This document shows positions 27,856-37,000 of a stretch of 64,000 nt of DNA, one piece after another. The DNA comes from Photobacterium aquimaris (GTDB taxonomy: Bacteria > Pseudomonadota > Gammaproteobacteria > Enterobacterales > Vibrionaceae). Position numbers and translations under genes: made by a program. The notes below the pieces were generated by a model. The model did no database searches. It was given only the letters and a program-made list of their open reading frames with translations, and was not told the DNA's origin. The DNA lies in contig NZ_MSCC01000002.1 of assembly GCF_002954455.1 (NCBI RefSeq), positions 985,440-1,049,439 of the forward strand. The letters run 5' to 3'. Within the stretch, counting starts at the first letter, position 1. Each line of letters starts with the position of its first letter.

Positions 27856-29130
27856 ATGACAAATATTGAGCAAATAAAATTTAGAACAAAAGTATGCTTC
27901 ATTGCAAGCCAAGGCGTACTAAAAACATCTGAATCTACGCTCAAGTTAAATTTGTCAGAACAATATATTCTTAGCTACCTTATCGAGAACCATAGTACTC
28001 CCGTCACTAAAGATGAGTTACTCAAGATCGGCTGGCCTGATCGTATTGTTACTGAAGCCTCACTGTTTCAGGTTATTCGTGCGTTACGTGTAAAACTCAA
28101 TGAGCAAAATAAAGGCGATGTTATTGAAACATTACCTCGTGTCGGCTATCAAATTCGTGAATTTACGCGAGAAGAAGTTGATCTAAGCGAACAAAAAACA
28201 CATTCTATTATTAGTAAAATTAATAAAAAGACCGTTGCTTCTGTCACTATTTTAGCAGTGGCATTATTAGGTAGTGGTGCATGGTATATGTCACCAGCTC
28301 AAACAGAACCAACACACTTTTTAACTGAAAATGAAAAAATCGGCTCTAATAATATCACGTTCATCACCAAAAATTTAGAACAACAAGTTGATTTAAGAAA
28401 TAAAATTCAAGCTATTTTTTTCACAGCAAGTAAACAAGCATGGAAAAATAACAACAACAGATCATAAAATCTTTTTTTATAAATCTGATGACTTTTATTC
28501 TATTGCTTGGTGTAAAGTAAAGCCAGAAACTAATCAATGTATACCGATGACTGATTTTAGTTATAAAATTGCGCCCGATGAATGGACTCAATTCACTCAT
28601 CTGATTGTTGATAATAAAAAACTATTTCATGAAGATATTAGTATCGCTTCTGATGCTATCCACGAACCATTATCAGTTGTCTACCGCTCATACATTGGTG
28701 ATTATGGTGTAACATATAAAGTATCAAATTTATATATCTCACCAACAGATAAAAGTAATGTTTTCGATTATTCAAAAGTTAGTTTTATCGCCGATAGAAA
28801 GACGGGACGCTATCAGCCTTATCACTATCAGCAGAATCGTTAACAATAATTAAAAAGGATGCTCAATTTATTGCTACCTTAAAAATAACACCTGAAGTTT
28901 TTCACTGGACCTATCAAGAAAATGCTAATTTAAATGAAAACAAAGCCATTCTTTTTTCAGATGATGATAATGCGTCTAGTTCATATAAAAATAATGCTAT
29001 ACGCTATGACTATATAATTGCCGCTCAGAAGAAATTACAACTCATTTTAGGTGAAAAGTCTGGCCTGTATTGGCTACATAGTAGTAAAAACAATCCATTA
29101 ACCGTATTACCAACAAAACATTATAAGTAG
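27856..29130 (+). pseudogene. ToxR/CadC-like membrane transcriptional regulator, two frameshifts
   Basis: The N-terminal part encodes an OmpR-type winged HTH (about 25-115, with LSEQYILSYLIENH, ASLFQVIRALRVKL and the ETLPRVGYQI wing), a membrane helix (about 129-146) and the start of a periplasmic domain. The read frame stops at 28467. The same periplasmic domain clearly goes on in the next frame (IAWCKVKPETNQCIPM) until 28843, and again in a third frame (FHWTYQEN, LILGEKSGLYWLHSS) to a stop at 29128-29130. The breaks fall at the A5 run 28444-28448 and at AAA 28798-28800. Repaired, the protein would be about 425 residues, ToxR-like in layout. The full gene may be intact in the living strain if these are assembly errors. 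Confidence 0.75.
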
Positions 29131-29483
29131 CTTATCATGTTAAATATCAACTGATACACAATCTTAGCTCTGTCTATCTGTAATAAAATAGTGCCGTTAC
29201 CGCCTTCTATATCTATTGCCAACAATACCTATCTTACTCCCCTTCTAGATAGATAAATAACAACTACCTATACCTCAAACACTTTGTATTAACATATATA
29301 GCCACATTATTAATAATAATTACGTATCGATATGCCATAATACTAACAATATGTTATGAATATAATAACTAAATATGATAATATCCTATAAGGATATTTT
29401 ATATAAAATACATTAATAAGTAATAAATACCCTTATTAATATGTTAGTAAACTCAATGGTTAATCAACATAAGGAATGTATAG
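29131..29483. other. Intergenic, AT-rich, with a small palindrome
   Basis: No gene visible. AATATCCT (29380-29387) and AGGATATT (29391-29398) form a short inverted repeat about 85 bases before qmcA that could be an operator or a weak terminator. Confidence 0.4.
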
Positions 29484-30440
29484 ATGCCGCTTGATCTCAT
29501 AACTAACTTGCTTACAAGTCCACAACTGTATTTACTGATATTTATTGTTGTCACACTTAAATTAAGCATTATTTTTGTACCACAAAACGAAGCATGGCTC
29601 ATTGAGCGCTTTGGTAAATACCGTTCAACAAAGGAAGCGGGGTTAAACTTTCTAATACCATTCATTGATAGTATTAGTGCAAAAAGAAGCCTCAAAGAAA
29701 CAGCGGTTGATGTTCCATCACAATCTGCAATTACCAAAGATAATATTAGCCTTGTGGTTGATGGCGTTCTCTATTTTCGTGTTCTAGAACCTTATAAAGC
29801 AACGTATGGTGTTGATGATTACCGCTTTGCAGTAACTCAACTAGCACAAACAACTATGCGTAGTGAGTTAGGTAAAATGGAACTCGACAAAACATTTGAA
29901 GAGCGTGATCTTTTAAATGCTAATATTGTTGCTGCAATTAATACCGCATCTGAACCTTGGGGTGTACAAGTATTACGATACGAAATTAAAGATATCGTAC
30001 CGCCAAGTTCTGTGATGGAAGCAATGGAAGCACAGATGAAAGCCGAGCGAGAAAAAAGAGCACAGATTCTTGAATCTGAAGGTGATCGTCAATCAGCAAT
30101 CAATGTCGCAGAAGGTAAAAAACAAGCACAGGTACTTTCTGCTGAAGCTGATAAACAAGAGCAAATTTTAAGAGCCGAAGGTGAAGCGGCTGCTATTTTG
30201 GCTGTTGCAGAAGCTCAAGCACAAGCGTTACGAAAAATCGGTGAAGCTGCTGATACAGAACAAGGCCAAAAAGCGATTCAACTTGAGTTGGCAACCAAAG
30301 CTATTGAAGCAAAAAAAGCCATTGCTAAAGAGTCATCGGTTGTTCTTCTTGCAGATGATGCAACGAATGCAAGCTCAATGGTTGCTCAAGGTTTATCAAT
30401 TATTAACTCAATTAACAAAGCTCAAACAGGTAAATCCTAG
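29484..30440 (+). CDS. qmcA: QmcA-like SPFH/stomatin family membrane protein
   Basis: A 318-residue SPFH-domain protein with one N-terminal membrane helix (about 14-31), then VPQNEAWLIERFGKYRST, which is characteristic of the stomatin/QmcA group, the SPFH domain to about residue 190 and a long Ala/Glu-rich coiled coil (about 185-280). It forms membrane-bound oligomeric cages with NfeD-type partners. The nfeD-like gene follows after 14 bases, the same arrangement as qmcA-ybbJ in E. coli. Thought to influence membrane microdomains and FtsH-type proteolysis. Confidence 0.92.
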   Translation: MPLDLITNLLTSPQLYLLIFIVVTLKLSIIFVPQNEAWLIERFGKYRSTKEAGLNFLIPFIDSISAKRSLKETAVDVPSQSAITKDNISLVVDGVLYFRVLEPYKATYGVDDYRFAVTQLAQTTMRSELGKMELDKTFEERDLLNANIVAAINTASEPWGVQVLRYEIKDIVPPSSVMEAMEAQMKAEREKRAQILESEGDRQSAINVAEGKKQAQVLSAEADKQEQILRAEGEAAAILAVAEAQAQALRKIGEAADTEQGQKAIQLELATKAIEAKKAIAKESSVVLLADDATNASSMVAQGLSIINSINKAQTGKS

Positions 30441-30454
30441 AGCTAAGGTGTTAT

Positions 30455-30913
30455 ATGTTTAGCAATATTCCGCAAACATTAGTCACTTTAGGGCTATTAG
30501 CTCTTATTATCGAAGTGCTAATACTTGGTTGCAGTACCTTAGTATTGTTATTTTTCGGCGTTGCTATGCTACTTACGAGTAGTTTAATTTACATTGGTAT
30601 CATTGATGCAAATTGGTTAAGTACACTTTCAACCTTAGCGATTATAACGTTATTGTTGACCATTATACTTTGGAAACCAATGAAAAAATTGCAAAATAAA
30701 TCAGCTAAAACTGATATAAATAGTGATTTTGCTACTATCCAATTTGAATTAGAAAAAGACTTATTACCATCAACGCTGTATCACTTTAATTACTCAGGCA
30801 TTCAATGGAACATTAAATCAACGTCAGCCATCGATAAAGGTGTCATTGTAAAAGTAGTCAGAAAAGAAGTCGGTATCTTATGGGTTGAACCTGTTGATAA
30901 CACAATAAGTTAA
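30455..30913 (+). CDS. NfeD family membrane protein (YbbJ-like)
   Basis: A 152-residue protein with two or three membrane helices in its first 75 residues, then a C-terminal OB-fold domain of the NfeD type (HFNYSGIQWNIKS, VVRKEVGILWVEPV). It is the short NfeD form that pairs with a stomatin-like protein, here the product of the gene directly upstream. Ends in a hairpin at 30946-30978. Confidence 0.85.
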   Translation: MFSNIPQTLVTLGLLALIIEVLILGCSTLVLLFFGVAMLLTSSLIYIGIIDANWLSTLSTLAIITLLLTIILWKPMKKLQNKSAKTDINSDFATIQFELEKDLLPSTLYHFNYSGIQWNIKSTSAIDKGVIVKVVRKEVGILWVEPVDNTIS

Positions 30914-30945
30914 AATAGCATATATAAAATATTTCATCTATAAAT

Positions 30946-30978
30946 AAGCCGTTAATATTATTTAGCGGCTTTTTTTAA
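30946..30978 (+). terminator. Intrinsic terminator
   Basis: AAGCCG at 30946-30951 pairs with CGGCTT at 30966-30971, extended by TTA/TAG pairs and followed by a run of T. Confidence 0.8.
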
Positions 30979-31000
30979 AACTTCTTCAATATAATATCTA

Positions 31001-31321
31001 TTAATCAACAAGTTCTGTTTTTTCTAATAATTGACAAAACTGATGTTTTATAATTGTTTGGCTAATATAAATAACATTAATCGTATCATTAAAATACGTA
31101 TATGCTAATCGAAATACAGCATCTTTGGCTGCTACAATTTTATATTCATAAATTCTTAATCCATGGTTACGCAATTGCCTTGCTGTCTTTATTTTTGCAG
31201 ACTGCGTAAGAATTAAATGTGGTAACCGCTCTCTTACATCTTTATAAATAATTTCCTGATATTGTTGTTGTAAGTGAAAAAACTTTCGTAAATGTCTATT
31301 TTCGCTATAAGTAATATTCAT
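31001..31321 (-). CDS. Hypothetical protein, possibly RelE/ParE-like
   Basis: A 106-residue basic protein. The segment LRIYEYKIVAAKDAVFRLAYTYFNDTINVIYIS has the beta-hairpin pattern found in RelE/ParE-type toxins, but I cannot assign it with confidence. No antitoxin-sized gene lies immediately before or after it on the same strand, so it would be an orphan. Codon use is normal for the region. Confidence 0.5.
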   Translation of the reverse strand: MNITYSENRHLRKFFHLQQQYQEIIYKDVRERLPHLILTQSAKIKTARQLRNHGLRIYEYKIVAAKDAVFRLAYTYFNDTINVIYISQTIIKHQFCQLLEKTELVD

Positions 31322-31505
31322 GATGTCTTATATCTAGTTATAATTTTTACTTATTATATTCCTTAATTTTCAGACATTACAGTTTAAGCAGGTTAAATCC
31401 CCCTTCAAAAAAAATGAACATTATTCACAGAATGATCCTCATACTATGCAGAAAGGATAAATCTGTACCACAATTAAAGTGTACCAGCGAAAAAGGAATA
31501 CGCTA

Positions 31506-32168
31506 ATGAGTACAAGATTAAGTGATACAGTCAGTATTGAACTACATATTCAAGCCGTTGTTAGGGAAATTGCGACATTTACGGAACTAACAGCACGTTC
31601 AGCGTCCATTGACGATCGAATGCATGAGGCTATTTATCAAGGTAAAATCTTTTTTACGTTGTATTTAATGGTGCAATCACTTCATGGTGAGGCCAAAAAC
31701 ACTACTGCCAATATTCTTTCTCAATACAACATTACCACTCCTGAAGTTAATTTTGAGTGGGTAATACAACATTGCTTTAATATGTTTTATATTTCAAATC
31801 ACGACAATGCAATAGAACAAGCAAATACCTGCGGTCAAATAACGACAGTAACATCTAATGATATGCTTCGTTGGCAGTCATCCCCTATACCTGAAAATCT
31901 TGAGAACATGATAACGGCACTTGCCAGTAAACATGTCAAATTTCTCGCTGACCTATTTTCACAAAAAGAAGATATTGATAATGAATTATTATCTGTTTTC
32001 AGTCGCGCAATGACAAATAACACATTAGATCTTGGCATTAAACTATCATCACAAGCCGGTGGTCAATTATTAGAGCAAGTGATCCATTCTAGAACAGGAA
32101 CCGTATGCCTAATTTTTTTAAATATGACTAAAAATGAAGAAGAAAAACAGGCAATAAGCAATATTTAG
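31506..32168 (+). CDS. Hypothetical protein, 220 aa
   Basis: Not recognised. A mostly helical, soluble 220-residue protein without signal peptide. I select ATG 31506 (MSTRLSDTV), which has AAAGGA about nine bases upstream, over a start nine codons earlier. It stands alone between two intergenic gaps. Confidence 0.65.
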   Translation: MSTRLSDTVSIELHIQAVVREIATFTELTARSASIDDRMHEAIYQGKIFFTLYLMVQSLHGEAKNTTANILSQYNITTPEVNFEWVIQHCFNMFYISNHDNAIEQANTCGQITTVTSNDMLRWQSSPIPENLENMITALASKHVKFLADLFSQKEDIDNELLSVFSRAMTNNTLDLGIKLSSQAGGQLLEQVIHSRTGTVCLIFLNMTKNEEEKQAISNI

Positions 32169-32517
32169 CAGATATCGATAGCTTTTATAACACCTTAACC
32201 GTTAATGGTTTAAAACAGGGATTATTTTTTTAGATAAACTGTCTAAATAATTTACTTCCAAGATAGAGAATATGTCTCACTCATGAGTAATCAAGACATA
32301 TTCTCGACTCATTAGTTTAAATTACTACAATTAACACATTCTATATTCAAAAATTAAATATTAAAACGCAATAATTAGCCTCACTATATTCACAAAATAA
32401 ATACATCATTCTATATTTGTCAACTTTGTGATATTGATTCCATTTAAAATTGCATTTATATTAAGAATTCAGAAAATATTTTATTATCATTCAGCTATAT
32501 TATTCTTAGGGTAACGA
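32169..32517. other. Intergenic region with a large hairpin
   Basis: No gene visible. It contains the perfect inverted repeat at 32266-32305 listed separately; otherwise low-complexity AT-rich DNA. Confidence 0.45.
32266..32305. repeat. 12-bp perfect inverted repeat with nested palindrome
   Basis: GAGAATATGTCT (32266-32277) pairs with AGACATATTCTC (32294-32305). The loop contains the 10-base palindrome ACTCATGAGT (32279-32288). There is no T-run after the stem, so a standard terminator is less likely than a regulatory hairpin. Confidence 0.6.
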
Positions 32518-32520
32518 TGA

Positions 32521-33003
32521 GTGAAAAAGCTTTCTTTATATATAATTCCTGTACAGTTATTTTTAGCTGCATATTGGTTGAAAAATGGCTTTCTTGATAA
32601 AATAGTCGGCATTTTTTTAGGTATAATTCACCCTGAAACTGCTTATTATGGTTTAACATGGAATGGTTGGCATGATCGTATTGTTGATAGCTGGGATCAT
32701 AGCCAAATAGGGCATTTGTTTTTTAGCCCTTTTTTCGACATATTATTTCCTATAATTATAGTTTTACAATGTCTACCGTTTTTATTCATATTTATTTCGT
32801 TAATAAATAAAGAATTCATTACAAATACACATCGTCCATGGTTAATAAGATCAGCTGTCTCATCATTTATCGTCACTGCCATTATGCTTTTTAGCGAAAC
32901 ATTATCAAATACTAAAGATGCACAATATTTATTACATCTGTTTAGTATCAACATGATATTAATAATCTATATTCATTTCATTGAAAAAACAGTAGAAAAA
33001 TAA
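32521..33003 (+). CDS. Small integral membrane protein, unknown family
   Basis: A 160-residue hydrophobic protein with about four membrane helices, starting at GTG 32521 (VKKLSLYIIPVQLF) with AGGG eleven bases upstream. An ATG three bases earlier is in another frame and stops after about 28 codons. The loop ETAYYGLTWNGWHDRIVDSWDHSQ is rich in Trp/His/Asp. I cannot assign a family. Confidence 0.65.
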   Translation: MKKLSLYIIPVQLFLAAYWLKNGFLDKIVGIFLGIIHPETAYYGLTWNGWHDRIVDSWDHSQIGHLFFSPFFDILFPIIIVLQCLPFLFIFISLINKEFITNTHRPWLIRSAVSSFIVTAIMLFSETLSNTKDAQYLLHLFSINMILIIYIHFIEKTVEK

Positions 33004-33317
33004 CTTCAAAAATCACAATAATGATAACAATAAAAAGAGTATTATTGCTTTTTTTATTGTTTCATTATTATAAATCGTTTGTCTTGCTCCCCTATCTATT
33101 TCACAAACCAGCTCATTATATTTTGGAATCTATATTCTCCGATCGAACCACAGATGTCATTGTTGTTACAACAGATGGCGGTACTGCAGATATTGATAAT
33201 GCGACAGGTGCACTCACTGTGGGTAACTATACCGGATCATTTAATTTATCATTTACATTCATCGCCAATGATATTACTTTGCGATCACTTAATTACTCCT
33301 TTGATAAGCATACTACT

Positions 33318-34037
33318 ATGATCATCGACTCAACGACGTTACTTGCCATTGCTATGATCTTTCTAGGGTCGTTTGTACAAACGGCTATCGGGTTTGGACT
33401 GGCGATTATATCTGCACCTATTCTTATTATTATTGCACCACAATATGTTCCTGCCCCTATTTGTCTTGTCGCTCTATTTATATCACTACTTAATAGCCGA
33501 AAATATCGCTCATCTATCGAACTCGGAGGATTAAAAATGGCTATTCTTGGTCGTATTCCAGGTTCGATGGCAGGTGCTGCGCTACTCGTTTTTGTATCAG
33601 CCCAGACATTATCTTTATGGGTTGGTTTATTAGTATTATTAGCTGTTTTTATTAGCATCATGCCTTTTAGAATTGAACCGACACCAACAAGAATGGTTTT
33701 TGCGGGATTTTTCTCTGGATTATTTGGCACAAGTTCAGCGATTGGTGGGCCACCGATGGCTATTTTGCTACAACATCAAGAAGCTAACCAGTTACGTGCT
33801 AATTTATCAGCATTCTTTGTCTTTAGCTCTATTATTTCCTTAACAACATTGATACCTGTTGGTTTTTTAAATCTTGAAAAATTATGGCTGACACTGCCGT
33901 TATTACCCGCTGCATGGGCAGGTTATTGGTTAGCACTTAAAACGACACAATCACTACCAAAAGAAACCATTCGCTACGGTGCATTAGCATTATGCTTTAT
34001 TTGTGGTGCACTAGCTGTCTATAAAAGTATCGGGTGA
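33318..34037 (+). CDS. TauE/SafE family sulfite exporter-like permease
   Basis: From ATG 33318 the protein has 239 residues and about eight membrane helices in the two-repeat TauE/SafE layout: FLGSFVQTAIGFGLAIISAP in the first half and GFFSGLFGTSSAIGGPPMAILL in the second. The family exports organosulfur or sulfite anions, but most members are uncharacterised. The same frame is open back to 33021, adding 99 residues (a hydrophobic start then a Thr/Asp-rich stretch) that are not part of the family; I therefore place the start at 33318, though no strong ribosome site is seen. Confidence 0.8.
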   Translation: MIIDSTTLLAIAMIFLGSFVQTAIGFGLAIISAPILIIIAPQYVPAPICLVALFISLLNSRKYRSSIELGGLKMAILGRIPGSMAGAALLVFVSAQTLSLWVGLLVLLAVFISIMPFRIEPTPTRMVFAGFFSGLFGTSSAIGGPPMAILLQHQEANQLRANLSAFFVFSSIISLTTLIPVGFLNLEKLWLTLPLLPAAWAGYWLALKTTQSLPKETIRYGALALCFICGALAVYKSIG

Positions 34038-34052
34038 TACCGTCTCATGAAA

Positions 34053-34085
34053 TAACAGTAGGAGTGACGATTATTCCTACTGTTA
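34053..34085. terminator. Hairpin between convergent genes
   Basis: TAACAGTAGGA (34053-34063) pairs perfectly with TCCTACTGTTA (34075-34085). It lies between tauE and the large surface-protein gene and probably stops transcription from both sides, although no long T-run follows. Confidence 0.6.
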
Positions 34086-34097
34086 ACTACACGCCGC

Positions 34098-37000
34098 TTA
34101 ATCAATATTGACGCGATATACAATACTACCACTTTCACCAGGTCTTAATGTTCCGGCTAAGATCCACTTCACGCCACCTCGATAACCAATTGCATTCAAT
34201 GGTGCGACAGGTACGAAGTTACATGTTAGTCCAGCAGGTATTGTGCCAGCAGTACAATTAATCGCGCTATTAAGCGATGTGTGTTCAGGTACAGTATCTA
34301 AGATCACCACTTCTTTAATGTCCCCACTGCCAGTATTGGTAAAAATAACAGTGTATTCTATGACTTCACCCGGTTTAGCCGTATTACTAATGTCATTACC
34401 ATTTGATGCAGTTATATTGACGACTTTCTTCTCTAATTTCAGCGCTCCTGCACCAGAATAAACTGCACGTGCAGTATCTGAATCAACCACAGTTTTCGTC
34501 ACACCATGCGCTGTTGAGGTCGTATCATCAAATACCATTTCCGCTTGAATATTATAATTAAATAGACTATCTAGGGAGACTTCTGCGGGAATAAAGACTT
34601 GGACAACTAAACACACTTCTTTATTGGTATCTGCATCAACATTAATACTATTTAAAATAGTCTGATCATTATTAAGTTGATCATCACAATCGATATTATG
34701 TTTTAACACCGTACTCCAATTGCTATTTGCAGGAGTAACTACTTTATCGATAATAGAAAATGTCACACTACCACTAGTGTTTGCTGTAAAGTTATGATGA
34801 AAAGTAATCATTTTCCCAGGCTCTACTTCGGAGTAGTTATCAGGATTCATAACTGGTTGTTGTACTTTACCAAAGTTGATATTTTTAAGATTATCACCAG
34901 CGGACGCAATCACAACCATTTGGCTATCTGTTACTGCCCCAGCTGTAACTTGTGCATGATTACCATTATTTTCACTAATATCAATCCAATTTGCTTGAGC
35001 AACGACATCAAGCTTAAGACTTTTACCAGCGAGAATAACAGGAATAATCAAACTATATTGCCCACTACCACCGCTAATATCCGTTGCAACCACATCACCA
35101 GAATTATAGCCTGCAGCAGCAACTAAGCCATTAAACAACGCCCTTACCGTAAAGCCTGCAATACCGGGTTCATTACCATTTATAATTCCATCATGCGCTG
35201 CCGTTGCCATTCCTAAGCCATTGTCTTCAAATACATTACCATTTAGTACAATTTGATTAATCAACCTAAATTGGTAATCTTCAACCTCACCATCAGCAGC
35301 TACACTCGCAGCACTATTACACGCACCAGCTGTACTACAGAGACGAAAACGCATAATGCTATCGCCGTTATAAGAATCTGTTTGTGCGGGATCAATGGTT
35401 ATCTCAAGGTTGGTTGTCTGCTGACTAATCGCTTTATCATTTTCAATATGTTCATCGGTATCATTAAAGTCACCGTCACCATTAAGATCTACAAATACAT
35501 TTAAGAACCCCGTGCTTGCTGGCACTGTCACTGCAACCTGAGCAGGAATACCTACGGTAATTGACGCAGGAACATTAACACCATCATCTTCAGGATCAGA
35601 ATTAGCCGCACTGCTTTCTTTAGTGCTTAATTCACTGTCCCATAAACTACCTAAAGCCAGATCTTGATTGCCGTTACTTGCGCTATCGTGGTAACCATGA
35701 CCAGCAATACCATAAGAGGTAACAGCATCACCATAATCACGAGAGAAGTAACAACCTGCGATATCTTGATCAACAATATTAATATCTTGCCCTTCTGCAA
35801 AGAAGGTCATTTTTCTTGTTAAGACATTTATTTTATAAATAGCTGACTTATTAATTAAATCATAACTGCCATCTTGGTTGGTATCATGATCACCATTATT
35901 AACAAAAGCATAAATATTATAACTTTTATCTGCAATCAAGCCGCCGGATATGGCTTCTCCGCTATTATCTTGTGGAAATAATCCACCAGTATAAATAATG
36001 TTCTGTTCAGTAACACTACCTTGCGCTGTAATAGATGACAGCTTACCTGTGGTCACCTTAGTCGCATAAATCATATCTGTTTCTGTATTAACGGCAATAT
36101 CACCATCATGTATATATTGAGTTAACGGAATAACCTCAAATTTACCGGATGCTAATGCTATCTTTATCAGCCCTTTTAAGCTCGGTGAAGATGCGTAAAG
36201 ATATAATCCATCCGTTGATATATCTCCCATCGTTACACTACCAATAGCATTACCTCCAACCGTTGATGCCAAAGTATCACCATCAGAAAACGTAATCACA
36301 CCATGAGTAGCATGTGTTATTGATTGTGCGCCATTCGCCGTTATTGAATCTAAACCTATAAATGAATTACCCATACGGTCAGTATTAAATAAGTAAGCAT
36401 CGTCACCACTATAAAAGACACCATAAAATAACCCAAGTATACGATTGAAACCAAAGCTATTAATATCAGTAACAGTAGGATGACCAGCTATAGTAATTGC
36501 TGACGACAAGGTTGTGAATGCCATCGGATTGGAGGCTGGATCTAATTGCGATAAAGCAGCGTTACTGCCACCTACCGAATCAGTTCTAAGAATGACATCA
36601 CAGCTTGTGTTAGCAATTAAATCAGAGAAATATAATCGATAATCTTCGACTTCACCGTCATAAGAAATACCGTTTGGCGTATCACAACTTGTATTAAGAC
36701 TACAAAGGCGAACCCGTAAAAAGCTATAACCTAATAACGTATTATTAGGTATAGTAATTGAATAAAGTTTACTACCCACAATTGCACTATTATCGTTAAT
36801 TACTTTTTCACTAACTTCCCAAACACCATTTTGATTAAAATCAACCCAAGCATGAAGTTGACGTCCATTATCAACTTCTTCCTGAATTTCAATAGTTAGC
36901 TCAAGATCATTATGAATATCGATAAAGGGTGAAGAAAATGTCACACCATCATCATCAGCCAAATTGTCATTATCATCAGCTAACGCCAGTTTATCTTGTT

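Noticed and set aside
34243..35504. Plus-strand frames inside the large surface-protein gene
   Set aside because: Shadows of the 1516-codon gene with unnatural composition.
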